A stretch of 64,000 bases of DNA, taken from Sulfurimonas sp. Its GTDB lineage: Bacteria > Campylobacterota > Campylobacteria > Campylobacterales > Sulfurimonadaceae. The notes beneath the pieces were generated by a model that saw only the letters and a program-made list of their open reading frames with translations, did no database searches and was not told the origin of the DNA. The stretch's first letter is position 1, and each line of letters starts with the position of its first letter. The DNA is taken from contig JAKFWK010000002.1 of the NCBI GenBank assembly GCA_021732045.1, forward strand, positions 186,001 to 250,000, read 5' to 3'. Positions 52,934 through 62,662 of this stretch are shown here, piece by piece. Made by a program: the position numbers and the translations under genes.

Positions 52934-55021
52934 ATGACAGCCATTCAATCAAATTTACTAGAATTTATATCAAAGTCTTCACAATTCGTCATTCCAATTT
53001 ATCAAAGAACTTATAGCTGGACTGAAAATGAATGTTTACAATTATGGAAAGATATATTAAGAGCAGGAAAAAATAATCAAATAGGGGCTCACTTTATTGG
53101 TTCTGTTGTTTATGTCCAGGATGGGCAATACTCTGTAACAGCACAATCGCCACTTTTAGTTATAGATGGTCAACAAAGGCTTACAACGGTTACACTGCTT
53201 TTAACTGCACTATCCGATTTATTAGACGATGAGCAAGAAATAATAGATGGTTTTTCAAAAGAACAATTAAAAGATTTTTATCTTATGGATCCTAGAAAAA
53301 AAGATAACAAAAAATATAAACTTATCTTATCTCAAACAGACAAAGACACTTTAATAGCCCTTATTGATAAAAGCAAAGTAAATTTCCCAAAAGATTATTC
53401 TCTTAGAGTAAAAGTAAATTATGAGTTTTTTAAAAAGAAACTGGCTGAAAATATAGATGAACTTGAAACTATTTGTAAAGGTATAGCTAAACTACTAATT
53501 GTAGATATATCACTTGATAGACAATATGATAATCCTCAATTAATTTTTGAAAGCATGAACTCAACAGGTAAAGAGCTAACTCAAGCAGATTTAATCAGAA
53601 ATTACATTCTGATGGGATTAGAACATGACCTTCAATCAAGACTCTACGAAGAGTATTGGCGACCGATGGAGCTTGATTTTGGACAAGAAGCATATCAGAC
53701 ATATTTTGATGCTTTTATGAGGCATTATCTCACTGTAAAAACCAAAGAAATTCCGAAAATAGATAGTATTTATGAAGCATTTAAAAAATATCATAGAGAA
53801 GAAAATCTATCTATAGAATCATTGGTATCAGATATCAGAGCTTATTCTCAATATTTTTGTAAAATGGCATTAGGGCAAGAAGAAGATAAAGAGTTATCTT
53901 ATGCTTTCAAAGATTTAAAAGAATTAAAAGTCGATGTTGCATATCCATTATTATTAGAGCTTTATGATGATTATGAAAACAATCATTTATCTAAAGATGA
54001 TTTTGAAAAAGCTATTAGATTAATAGAAAGTTATGTATTTAGAAGAGCAGTTTGTGCAATTCCTACCAATTCACTTAACAAAACATTTGCAAATTTTACA
54101 AAATCAATCAAAAAAGATAGATATTTAGAGAGTATTCAAGCTACATTTATGCTTTTAACATCTTATAAGAAGTTTCCAACAGATGATGAATTTAAAATAC
54201 ATTTATCATCAAAAGATCTTTATAACTTCAGAAATAGAAGTTATTGGCTTAGAAGATTAGAGAATTTTGGTAGAAAAGAGAGAGTTAATGTCAATGATTA
54301 TACGATTGAACATATTATGCCTCAAAATGAAAACCTATCACAAGAGTGGAAAAATACTTTAGGAGAAAACTGGCAAGATATTCAAGCTCAATGGCTTCAT
54401 ACATTAGGAAACTTAACTCTTACAGGATATAACTCTGAGTATAGCGATAAACCTTTTGAAGAAAAAAGAGATATGGAGGGTGGTTTTGCTAAAAGTCCTC
54501 TCAAGCTAAATGAGTATTTGAGAGATTCAAATCTTATTTGGAATGAAGATGCTATAAAAAGTAGAGCTAGTATTTTATCAAATCAAGCAGCCAATGTATG
54601 GGTTAGTCCAAAACTTGAAACATCTATTTTAGAGACTTATAAAGCACCTAAAATTTCAAATAGTAATTATACTATTGATGATCATCCAAACCTTTTAAAA
54701 ACTCAAAATAAAAAGCTTTTTGAAGAATTTAGAAAAGAGGTATTGTCTTTAGACTCAAATGTAACTGAGGAATTTTTAAAACTCTATATAGCTTATAAAG
54801 CTGAAACAAATTTTGTAGATATAGTTCCGCAAGCAAATAGTTTAAAACTTTATGTAAACATCGCACTAAATGAACTAGAAGATCCAAAAAAACTTGGAAG
54901 AGATGTATCAAATGTAGGAACTTGGGGCAATGGGGATACTGAAGTAATATTAAACTCTATAGATGAAATTCCATATATCATAGGCTTAGTAAGACAAGCT
55001 TTTGAAAAACAATTTGAGTAA
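52934..55021 (+). CDS. DUF262-DUF1524 (GmrSD-like) nuclease with DUF5655-like tail
   Basis: A 695-residue protein with the two-part plan of GmrSD type IV restriction enzymes. DUF262 at the N-terminus has VIPIYQRTYSW, HFIGSVVY and the nucleotide-site block LVIDGQQRLTTVTLLL (residues about 14-95). DUF1524 follows near residue 455 with the His-Me finger region YTIEHIMPQN, then LHTLGNLTLTGYNSEYSD. The C-terminal 110 residues resemble DUF5655. GmrSD enzymes cut glucosyl-hydroxymethylcytosine DNA; the target here is unknown. It is in operon with hsdR. Confidence 0.88.
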   Translation: MTAIQSNLLEFISKSSQFVIPIYQRTYSWTENECLQLWKDILRAGKNNQIGAHFIGSVVYVQDGQYSVTAQSPLLVIDGQQRLTTVTLLLTALSDLLDDEQEIIDGFSKEQLKDFYLMDPRKKDNKKYKLILSQTDKDTLIALIDKSKVNFPKDYSLRVKVNYEFFKKKLAENIDELETICKGIAKLLIVDISLDRQYDNPQLIFESMNSTGKELTQADLIRNYILMGLEHDLQSRLYEEYWRPMELDFGQEAYQTYFDAFMRHYLTVKTKEIPKIDSIYEAFKKYHREENLSIESLVSDIRAYSQYFCKMALGQEEDKELSYAFKDLKELKVDVAYPLLLELYDDYENNHLSKDDFEKAIRLIESYVFRRAVCAIPTNSLNKTFANFTKSIKKDRYLESIQATFMLLTSYKKFPTDDEFKIHLSSKDLYNFRNRSYWLRRLENFGRKERVNVNDYTIEHIMPQNENLSQEWKNTLGENWQDIQAQWLHTLGNLTLTGYNSEYSDKPFEEKRDMEGGFAKSPLKLNEYLRDSNLIWNEDAIKSRASILSNQAANVWVSPKLETSILETYKAPKISNSNYTIDDHPNLLKTQNKKLFEEFRKEVLSLDSNVTEEFLKLYIAYKAETNFVDIVPQANSLKLYVNIALNELEDPKKLGRDVSNVGTWGNGDTEVILNSIDEIPYIIGLVRQAFEKQFE

Positions 55022-55037
55022 GTTGGAGGTGATTTAA

Positions 55038-57425
55038 ATGTCAAAAAAAGAACTCTCAGAAAGAGATATTTGTACCAAATATATCACTCCAGCTCTCGCA
55101 AAATCTGGTTGGAACATTGAAACTCAGATAAGAGAAGAAGTCTCTTTTACGGATGGAAAAATCTATGTAAAAGGTAACCTAACCAAACGAGGTAAAGGTA
55201 AAAGAGCTGATTATATTCTTTACTATAAACCAAATATTGCAGTAGCTATTATCGAAGCAAAAGACAACAATCACAAACTTCAAGATGGAATTCAACAAGG
55301 TATCGAATATGCAAGAATTTTAGATATTCCTGTAGTGTTTAGTAGCAATGGTGATGGTTTTTATGAACATGATAAAACACTTTCAAATGGTACAATAGAG
55401 CGAGAAATATCACTTGAGAACTTTCCAACTCCAGAAGAACTTTGGCAACGATACAAAAAATATAAAGATATCTCAACACCAGATGAAGAAAAAGTAGTTT
55501 CTCAAGATTACTTTTTTGATGGGACAAGCAGAAATCCAAGATATTATCAACAAATAGCTATCAATAGAACTGTAGAAGCTATTGCAAAAGGTCAAAAAAG
55601 AGTTTTACTTGTGATGGCAACGGGTACAGGTAAGACTTACACTGCATTTCAAATCATCCATAGACTTTGGAAAAGTGGTGCAAAAAAGAGAATACTCTTT
55701 TTAGCTGATAGAAATGCTCTTATTGACCAAACAAAACGGGGAGATTTTAGACACTTCAAAGATAAAATGACCGTTATCAAAAAAAAGCAAATCGATAAAT
55801 CGTATGAAATATATTTGGCTCTTTATCAAGGACTTACGAACTATGATGAAGATAAAGATGCTTACAGAGAATTCAGTCCTGATTTTTTTGATTTGATAGT
55901 GATAGATGAGGCTCATAGAGGAAGTGCAGCCGAAGATAGTGCCTGGAGAGAGATACTTGATTATTTTGGGAGTGCTACACATATTGGACTTACTGCAACT
56001 CCAAAAGAGACAAAAGAGGTTTCAAACATCGAATACTTTGGAGAACCTATTTATACCTATTCTCTTAAAGAAGGTATAGAAGATGGGTTCTTAGCTCCGT
56101 ACAAAGTTATTAGAGTTGGTTTAAATGTAGATTTAGAAGGCTATGAACCAGAAGCTGGCAAAAAAGACAAAGATGGCAACGATGTAGATAAGAGAATCTA
56201 TAATAGAAAAGATTTTGATAAAAATCTAGTTATCGACGAGAGAACAGAAGCTGTTGCATCAAAAGTCACAGAGTTTTTAAACAAACATGATAGATTTGAC
56301 AAAACAATTGTATTTTGTACCGACATTGACCATGCAAGCAGGATGAGAAGTGCTATTGCAAATCTAAATAGTGATTTAATGGCACAAAATCCAAAATATG
56401 TAATGCAAATAACAGGCGATAATGATGAAGGTAAAAGAGAACTTGATAATTTTATCAACCCACAAGAGAGATACCCCGTAATCGCCACTACTTCAAAACT
56501 AATGACTACTGGTGTTGATGCCCAAACTTGTAAACTCGTAGTACTTGATAGTAATATAAATTCTATGACAGAGTTTAAGCAAATCATCGGACGAGGTACA
56601 AGAATAAACGAAGAGTACGGTAAAACATTTTTTACAATTATGGATTTTAGAAATGTTACAGATAAATTTGCTGATCCTGATTTTGATGGTGAAGCTGTTC
56701 GAATCAAAGAGATAAAAGAAGATGAACCACTTGACTTCGTAGAGGAAGAAGAAAATGATGATACACCAATCATAGATGAAGAAAGTGGTGAGGAAATTAT
56801 TTTTGAACCACCTACAATTAGAGATGGTGGAGAGATTGATGAAGATGAAAAAGCACCAAGAGAAAAAATCTATATAAACGGTGTAGATGTAACAGTTTTA
56901 AATGAGAGAATTCAAGTAAGAAATGACAAAGGTGAGCTTGTAACCACAAGCTACAAAGACTATACAAAGCAAAAAGTTCACGAAGAGTTCAGCTGCCTTG
57001 ATGAGTTTTTAAATAAATGGACAACCGCAGAAAAAAAACAAGCTATCATAGATGAGCTTTATGAAAAAGATATTTTATTCTCTGAACTCAAAGATGAAAT
57101 TGGCAAAGATATGGATATATTTGATCTTATTTGCCATGTGGCTTATGATAGACCACCGCTTACAAGAAAAGAAAGAGTTGAAAATATCAAAAAAAGAGAC
57201 TATTTTACTAAGTATGAAGGCAAAGCAAGAGCAGTAATAGAAAAACTTCTTGAAAAATATGCCGATGAGGGAATAGAAACAATTGAAACCATAAGTGTAC
57301 TAAAACTTCCAGAGTTTAACGAATTTGGCTCTGCATTAGAGATAGTAAATATGTTTGGCGGTAAACCAAAATATTTGGAACTAATACAAGAAATAGAACA
57401 TGAAATTTATAAAGAGGTAGCATAG
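55038..57425 (+). CDS. hsdR: Type I restriction enzyme R subunit
   Basis: Motor and nuclease subunit of a type I restriction-modification system. The N-terminal PD-(D/E)xK nuclease has AIIEAKDNN near residue 77. The helicase motor shows motif I MATGTGKT (near 195), motif II DEAHRGSA (near 290), motif III LTATP and motif VI IGRGTRINEEYG. The C-terminal part resembles the EcoEI-type R C-terminal domain that binds HsdM. At 795 residues it is the compact EcoEI-like (type IB) form. It is followed 3 bases later by hsdM. Confidence 0.95.
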   Translation: MSKKELSERDICTKYITPALAKSGWNIETQIREEVSFTDGKIYVKGNLTKRGKGKRADYILYYKPNIAVAIIEAKDNNHKLQDGIQQGIEYARILDIPVVFSSNGDGFYEHDKTLSNGTIEREISLENFPTPEELWQRYKKYKDISTPDEEKVVSQDYFFDGTSRNPRYYQQIAINRTVEAIAKGQKRVLLVMATGTGKTYTAFQIIHRLWKSGAKKRILFLADRNALIDQTKRGDFRHFKDKMTVIKKKQIDKSYEIYLALYQGLTNYDEDKDAYREFSPDFFDLIVIDEAHRGSAAEDSAWREILDYFGSATHIGLTATPKETKEVSNIEYFGEPIYTYSLKEGIEDGFLAPYKVIRVGLNVDLEGYEPEAGKKDKDGNDVDKRIYNRKDFDKNLVIDERTEAVASKVTEFLNKHDRFDKTIVFCTDIDHASRMRSAIANLNSDLMAQNPKYVMQITGDNDEGKRELDNFINPQERYPVIATTSKLMTTGVDAQTCKLVVLDSNINSMTEFKQIIGRGTRINEEYGKTFFTIMDFRNVTDKFADPDFDGEAVRIKEIKEDEPLDFVEEEENDDTPIIDEESGEEIIFEPPTIRDGGEIDEDEKAPREKIYINGVDVTVLNERIQVRNDKGELVTTSYKDYTKQKVHEEFSCLDEFLNKWTTAEKKQAIIDELYEKDILFSELKDEIGKDMDIFDLICHVAYDRPPLTRKERVENIKKRDYFTKYEGKARAVIEKLLEKYADEGIETIETISVLKLPEFNEFGSALEIVNMFGGKPKYLELIQEIEHEIYKEVA

Positions 57426-57428
57426 TAA

Positions 57429-58862
57429 ATGAATCATAATATAAGTGCGATAATAAAATCAATCCAAAACTTGATGCGAGGTGATAAAGGGCTAAACGGT
57501 GATGCCCAAAGAATAGAACAGCTTGGATGGATGATATTTCTTAAAATTTTTGATGACAAAGATATCGAGATAGAACTACTTGAAGATGATTATATTTCAC
57601 CAATTCCTAGTGAGCTACAATGGAGAAATTGGGCAAGCAATGATGAGGGGATCACCGGTGATGCACTTTTAGATTTCATAGATAATAAACTTTTCCCTAC
57701 TCTAAAAAACTTGCCAACAGCTGCGACAAACAAAAGAGCACTTTTGGTAAAAGAAGTTTTTGAAGGTAACAACAACTACATGAAGTCTGGTACTATCATC
57801 AGACAAGTTATCAATAAAATAAACGAAGTAGATTTCAATAGCAGTGAAGATAGACATCTATTTGGAGATATTTATGAAACTATCTTAAAAGAGCTTCAAA
57901 GTGCAGGAAACAGTGGAGAATTTTATACTCCAAGGGCTATTACTCAGTTCATCACTGAAATGGTAGATCCAAAACTTCATGAAGTTACAATGGATCCTGC
58001 ATGTGGTACGGGCGGATTTTTAGTAAATACTATCGAACACATCATCAAAAGTGGTGAGCTCAAAAATACTGATGATAGAATCACTATGCAAAAAAATATC
58101 AAAGGGATGGAGTTAAAACCACTTCCTCATATGCTAGCACTTACAAACCTCATACTTCATGATATAGAAGTGCCAAATATAGTTTATGATGATGCACTCT
58201 CAAGAGAAATCTCATCTATCACTTCAAAAGATAGAGTTGATTGTATTTTGGCAAATCCTCCTTTTGGTGGGAATGTAAGTGATGGTATGGAGATGAATTT
58301 TCCTATGAATTACCGTACAAAAGAGAGTGCAGATCTGTTTTTGATACTTATGATTGCATTTTTAAAAGATAGCGGAAGAGCTGGGATAGTTCTACCAGAT
58401 GGAAGTCTTACGGGTGATGGGGTAAAACAAAGAATTAGAGAAAAACTACTAACCGATTGTAATCTTCACACAATTGTACGACTTCCAAACTCAGTATTTC
58501 AACCTTATGCATCCGTTGCTACAAATCTTTTATTCTTTACAAAAGGAACTCCTACAAAAGAGATTTGGTACTATGAACATAAATTACCAGAGAATCAAAA
58601 AGCATATAGCAAAACAAAACCTATAAAGCTTGAAGAGTTTGAGCCATTGAAAATTTGGTGGAGTGAAAGAGTAGAAAACGAGCAAGCTTGGAAAGTGGAT
58701 ATAGAAACTATCAAAGCAAATGGATACAACCTTGATATTAAAAATCCTCATAAAGAGGAAGTAGAACACACCTACTCATCATCAGAGCTTCTTGAGATGT
58801 TGTCAAACTCTTTTGCAAAAAGTAATACACTTTTAGAAAAGTTAAAAAGTGAGCTTTCATGA
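57429..58862 (+). CDS. hsdM: Type I DNA methyltransferase M subunit
   Basis: N6-adenine methyltransferase of 477 residues. An N-terminal helical HsdM domain (SIQNLMRGDKGLNGDAQRIE) precedes the catalytic domain, with SAM motif I MDPACGTGGFLV near residue 187 and the catalytic NPPFGG near residue 277. EFYTPRAITQFITEMV is a family hallmark. It overlaps the AlbA_2 gene by 4 bases. Confidence 0.96.
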   Translation: MNHNISAIIKSIQNLMRGDKGLNGDAQRIEQLGWMIFLKIFDDKDIEIELLEDDYISPIPSELQWRNWASNDEGITGDALLDFIDNKLFPTLKNLPTAATNKRALLVKEVFEGNNNYMKSGTIIRQVINKINEVDFNSSEDRHLFGDIYETILKELQSAGNSGEFYTPRAITQFITEMVDPKLHEVTMDPACGTGGFLVNTIEHIIKSGELKNTDDRITMQKNIKGMELKPLPHMLALTNLILHDIEVPNIVYDDALSREISSITSKDRVDCILANPPFGGNVSDGMEMNFPMNYRTKESADLFLILMIAFLKDSGRAGIVLPDGSLTGDGVKQRIREKLLTDCNLHTIVRLPNSVFQPYASVATNLLFFTKGTPTKEIWYYEHKLPENQKAYSKTKPIKLEEFEPLKIWWSERVENEQAWKVDIETIKANGYNLDIKNPHKEEVEHTYSSSELLEMLSNSFAKSNTLLEKLKSELS

Positions 58863-60325
58863 TAGTAAGAAGCACAGACTATATCAAATCTCTTGTAAAT
58901 GAGATTATAAAACTTCCAAATGAAACTGAATGGATAGAGTTCAAGCATAATAACGAAGATCCTCAAATGATAGGTGAATATATAAGTGCTCTTTCAAACT
59001 CAGCTACACTCAATGGTAAAACAAACGGCTATATCATTTGGGGTGTAGATGATACTACTCATGAGATTTTAGGTACGACTTTCACTCCATCATCTGCAAA
59101 AAAAGGTGGAGAAGCACTAGAAAACTGGATACTGCGACTTCTTGAACCAAAAATTGATTTCAAATTTTATGAAGTAGAGATAGATGAAAGAAGTATCGTT
59201 TTACTTGAGATAGCACCTGCATATAGACACCCAGTAACATTTTCAGGTACAGAATACATCAGACTCGGCTCTCACAAAAAAAAGCTTAAAGAGTTAGCAG
59301 AAAAAGAGAGAGAACTCTGGAGAATATTTGACAAAGTACCTTTTGAAAAGCAAATAGCAGTAGATAATATAGACGCTAGTGAAGTACTAGGATATCTTGA
59401 ATATACTAAATATTTTGAGCTATTAAACATACCTTTACCAGAAAATAGAAATGCTATCTTAGAAGCACTTATAGCTGATAATATGGTCAATAAACTTGAT
59501 AATGCAAAATATGCCATCACAAACTTAGGAGCTATTCTTTTTGCTAAAGATTTATCAAAGTTTAATAACCTTAAAAGAAAAGCCATAAGGGTTATCCAAT
59601 ACAAAGATAATACAAAATTCCAAACTACAAAAGAGATAGTTGGCAATAAAGGTTATGCTGTTGGATTTGAAGGACTTATAGAATACATCAACAATATGCT
59701 TCCATCAAACGAAGTGATAAAACAAGCATTTCGTGAAAACAAAACAATGTATCCAGAACTCTCAATAAGAGAGATCGTTGCAAATGCTATTATTCATCAA
59801 GATTTCTTTGCTACTGGAAGCTCAGTGATGATAGAAATTTTTGCAAACCGTTTTGAAGTAACAAATCCAGGAACTCCTCTTGTAGATACTGAAAGATTTT
59901 TGGACTCTCCGCCAAAATCAAGAAATGAAGCAATCGCATCATTTATGAGAAGAATCGGTATTTGTGAAGAGCGAGGAAGTGGTGTAGATAAGATAGTAAT
60001 CCAAACAGAGCTTTATCAGCTTCCTGCACCGATATTTGAAACAAATGGTGATCATACAGTAGCGATACTTTTTGCACATAAAGAGCTAAAAGATATGGAC
60101 AAAGCAGATAAAATCAGAGCTTGTTACTTGCATGCAAGCTTAAGATATATCCAACATGACTATATGACAAACACATCTCTTAGAGAGAGATTTAACATTG
60201 ATGTCAAAAACCGTTCAATGGTTTCAAAAATCATCAATGATGCAATTGAAGCGAACAAAATAGCCATCTATGATGAAAATGTAGGAACAAAAGCAAGAAC
60301 TTACATACCAAGTTGGGCAAGATGA
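58859..60325 (+). CDS. AlbA_2/Schlafen-type ATP-binding protein in the RM operon
   Basis: A 488-residue protein with an N-terminal AlbA_2 (Schlafen AAA_4) domain: TEWIEFKHNN, ISALSNSATLNGK and GYIIWGVDD. A GHKL-type HATPase_c_4 region follows near residue 310 (REIVANAIIHQDFF; EERGSGVDKI), then a C-terminal winged-helix segment. Such proteins are often found between hsdM and hsdS; their role, DNA/RNA binding or control, is not settled. It overlaps hsdM by 4 bases. Confidence 0.88.
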   Translation: MIVRSTDYIKSLVNEIIKLPNETEWIEFKHNNEDPQMIGEYISALSNSATLNGKTNGYIIWGVDDTTHEILGTTFTPSSAKKGGEALENWILRLLEPKIDFKFYEVEIDERSIVLLEIAPAYRHPVTFSGTEYIRLGSHKKKLKELAEKERELWRIFDKVPFEKQIAVDNIDASEVLGYLEYTKYFELLNIPLPENRNAILEALIADNMVNKLDNAKYAITNLGAILFAKDLSKFNNLKRKAIRVIQYKDNTKFQTTKEIVGNKGYAVGFEGLIEYINNMLPSNEVIKQAFRENKTMYPELSIREIVANAIIHQDFFATGSSVMIEIFANRFEVTNPGTPLVDTERFLDSPPKSRNEAIASFMRRIGICEERGSGVDKIVIQTELYQLPAPIFETNGDHTVAILFAHKELKDMDKADKIRACYLHASLRYIQHDYMTNTSLRERFNIDVKNRSMVSKIINDAIEANKIAIYDENVGTKARTYIPSWAR

Positions 60326-60478
60326 TGAAAATTTGCTTCACCGTTGCTTCACTGAACACTTATAATAGACTTAAAAATATTGGAGAAACCCTTTATTATA
60401 GGGCTTTCCCTTCTCAAAATTTGCTTGACTGTTGTTTGTCCTCGTGCCTGCGGGATTGCATGATTGATGGAGCAAAGT
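60326..60478. repeat. Repeat and hairpin in the gap before hsdS
   Basis: An imperfect direct repeat (AAAATTTGCTT-x-AC-x-GTTG at 60328-60346 and 60416-60434) flanks a bulged hairpin, GAAACCCT / AGGG-C-TTTC (60385-60408). A GC-richer stretch, CCTCGTGCCTGCGGGA, follows. This is the only real gap in an otherwise overlapping operon. It could be a short repetitive element, an attenuator or a recombination scar. Confidence 0.5.
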
Positions 60479-61837
60479 ATGAGTAATTGGCAAAAAGTAA
60501 AGATTGGAGATTTTTTAAAAAGAATTAAAAGACCAATCAAACTAGAAAAAGACAAAAACTATAAACTAGTTACCATAAAAATGCACCACGATGGAATTGT
60601 ATTAAGAGAAGAAAAGCAAGGTAGCTTAATAAAATCTAATATGTATGAAGTACACAAAGGAGATTTTATACTTTCAGGTATTGATGCAAGAAATGGAGCT
60701 TTTGGAATTATTCCAGAAGCATTAGACAAAGCAATTGTAACAAATGACTTTTGGTACTTTGAATTAGATGAAAACATAGTAAATAAGTACTTTTTTCTTG
60801 AATTAACTGCAACTTCTTGGTTTGATGATATTTGTAAAAAAGGCTCAGATGGAACAACTCAAAGAATAAGACTTCAAAAAGATAAATTTTTCAATCAAGA
60901 AATAGTTTTACCACCACTAAAAGAACAAATCATATTCATAAAAAAATTTAAACAAATAAAATCAACAAAAGAAGATTTAGAGTCTGAAACTTCAACTCAA
61001 CAATCTCTTTTAAAACAACTAAAACAAACTATTTTACAAGAAGCTATAGAAGGTAAGCTCACAGAAAAATGGAGAGCTAAAAATCCTGATATCGGCACAG
61101 CAAAAGAACTTTTAGAGCAGATAAAAACAGAAAAAGAGCAGCTTGTAAAAGATAAAAAAATAAAAGCTTCAAAACCACTAGCACCAATAAATGAAGATGA
61201 AATTCCATTTGATATTCCGTCAGCTTGGGAATGGTGTAGATTTGGAAAAACAATAGCATGGTTTAGTGATTATCATGCAAATGGTTCATATAAAATATTA
61301 AAAGAAAATGTATCTCTTCTTGAAAATAAAGACTATGCCATTATGTTGAGAACAACTAATTTTCATGAAAAAAACAAGAATAATTTTCTCTATATTGATG
61401 AACATGCATACAATTTTTTATCAAAGACAAAACTATATCCAGAAGATATCATTATGAATAAGATTGCTGATCCTGGTAGAGTTTTTTTTGTGGAAGATTT
61501 AGGAATGCCAATGTCATTAGCTATGAATCTATTTCTTTTAAGATTTAACAATAAATATGTAATTCCAAAATATGTGTATTATTACCTGTTAAGTAATTAT
61601 GAGTATATATTTTCTTTTGCTGCAGGAAGTTCAACTTTAACTATTACAAAAGATGCAGTAAATGAACTTCTATTTACTCTCCCACCTCTTGAGGAACAAA
61701 AAGAGATAGTAGCCACAATAGAAAAACTTTTTGCGATTTGCGATGAACTAGAAGGTGAAATCAACCAAAACAAAACCACAGTTCAAACCATAATGGCAAC
61801 ACTCCTTAAAGAGGCGTTTGGAGATGAAAATGTATAA
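60479..61837 (+). CDS. hsdS: Type I restriction enzyme specificity subunit HsdS
   Basis: DNA-recognition subunit with two target-recognition domains (about residues 5-160 and 225-390), each closed by a conserved helix: LPPLKEQIIFIKKF near 150 and LPPLEEQKEIVATIEKL near 405. The repeated LPPLxEQ blocks mark the two halves of the pseudo-symmetric protein. ATG 60479 has GGAG 6 bases upstream; the frame is open from TTG 60464. The domains differ, so the target is bipartite and asymmetric. It overlaps the HipA-type gene by 8 bases. Confidence 0.95.
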   Translation: MSNWQKVKIGDFLKRIKRPIKLEKDKNYKLVTIKMHHDGIVLREEKQGSLIKSNMYEVHKGDFILSGIDARNGAFGIIPEALDKAIVTNDFWYFELDENIVNKYFFLELTATSWFDDICKKGSDGTTQRIRLQKDKFFNQEIVLPPLKEQIIFIKKFKQIKSTKEDLESETSTQQSLLKQLKQTILQEAIEGKLTEKWRAKNPDIGTAKELLEQIKTEKEQLVKDKKIKASKPLAPINEDEIPFDIPSAWEWCRFGKTIAWFSDYHANGSYKILKENVSLLENKDYAIMLRTTNFHEKNKNNFLYIDEHAYNFLSKTKLYPEDIIMNKIADPGRVFFVEDLGMPMSLAMNLFLLRFNNKYVIPKYVYYYLLSNYEYIFSFAAGSSTLTITKDAVNELLFTLPPLEEQKEIVATIEKLFAICDELEGEINQNKTTVQTIMATLLKEAFGDENV

Positions 61838-62651
61838 CTTTATTCAAGCTGTAGAATATGTAGCAAAACCACAAGATATGGGTACTAGTAAATGGACTCT
61901 TGTGCGAGGCGAAGATGATGTAGTATATCAAGTTAAATTCAATCAGGATGCCTTATCAAGCAATATAAATGAATTTATCGGCAACTATCTTGGATTTTGT
62001 ATCGGTGTTCCAGTTCCTGATGGTAATTTTTTAATGATTCCAGATAATATTCTCGAAGAATGTAGTAATAGTCTTGGATTTAATATAGATATGTCAAGTG
62101 TAAAAAATAATCTATTTTTTGGAATTAAATGGATATACGGTCAAGTAAATTTTTCAAATATCGATTTATTGATAGAAGAGATTAAAAATAGTACAAATTA
62201 TAAAGAGTATCCATCAATATTTCCATATGATCAGTATTTGAGAAATGCAGATAGACATATAGACAATCACTTAATCATTCAACATGCTGATAAACAAAGA
62301 TTTTACTATTCTATTGATAGCGATAGAATTTTTGAAAGCTATCCTCATAATGCTATTGAAATGATTGTAACCAATTTTGATTGCTTTGAAAATCCAGTTT
62401 ATAAAGATTTGTATCGTAGTATTGATGATGAACTTTTTGCAATTATGTTAAGGTATGCTGATAAAGTAGATAAAATTACTGATGAACAAATAGAAAAAAT
62501 AGATGAATATTTGGAATCTTGTTATGAATGTAATTTAGATATTAGAGAACTGATAATTTCATTTTTAAAAACAAGAAGAGTAATTGTATCAAAATGTGTA
62601 GATAACCAAAGTTGCTACGATAGTCTTAATAATCAAATTTTGATATCTTAA
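61830..62651 (+). CDS. HipA_2-type kinase-like protein
   Basis: A 273-residue protein resembling the HipA_2 branch of HipA-like Ser/Thr kinases. The catalytic loop LRNADRHIDNHLI (NxDRHxxN) is near residue 145, and IDSDRIF, the metal-binding Asp region, follows near residue 170. The N-terminal lobe is short. ATG 61830 has GGAG 6 bases upstream. HipA_2 genes usually pair with DUF3037 genes, as here. It may act as a toxin or signalling kinase; no HipB-like antitoxin is adjacent. Confidence 0.75.
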   Translation: MYNFIQAVEYVAKPQDMGTSKWTLVRGEDDVVYQVKFNQDALSSNINEFIGNYLGFCIGVPVPDGNFLMIPDNILEECSNSLGFNIDMSSVKNNLFFGIKWIYGQVNFSNIDLLIEEIKNSTNYKEYPSIFPYDQYLRNADRHIDNHLIIQHADKQRFYYSIDSDRIFESYPHNAIEMIVTNFDCFENPVYKDLYRSIDDELFAIMLRYADKVDKITDEQIEKIDEYLESCYECNLDIRELIISFLKTRRVIVSKCVDNQSCYDSLNNQILIS

Positions 62652-62662
62652 AGGAGTACAAG

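Noticed and set aside
60324..60490. Short plus- and minus-strand frames through the gap before hsdS
   Set aside because: They run through the hairpin and repeats, have no clear homology, and overlap the hsdS start.
60479..61837. Inverted hsdS repeats for phase variation
   Set aside because: Only one hsdS gene and no inverted partial copy are visible in the window.
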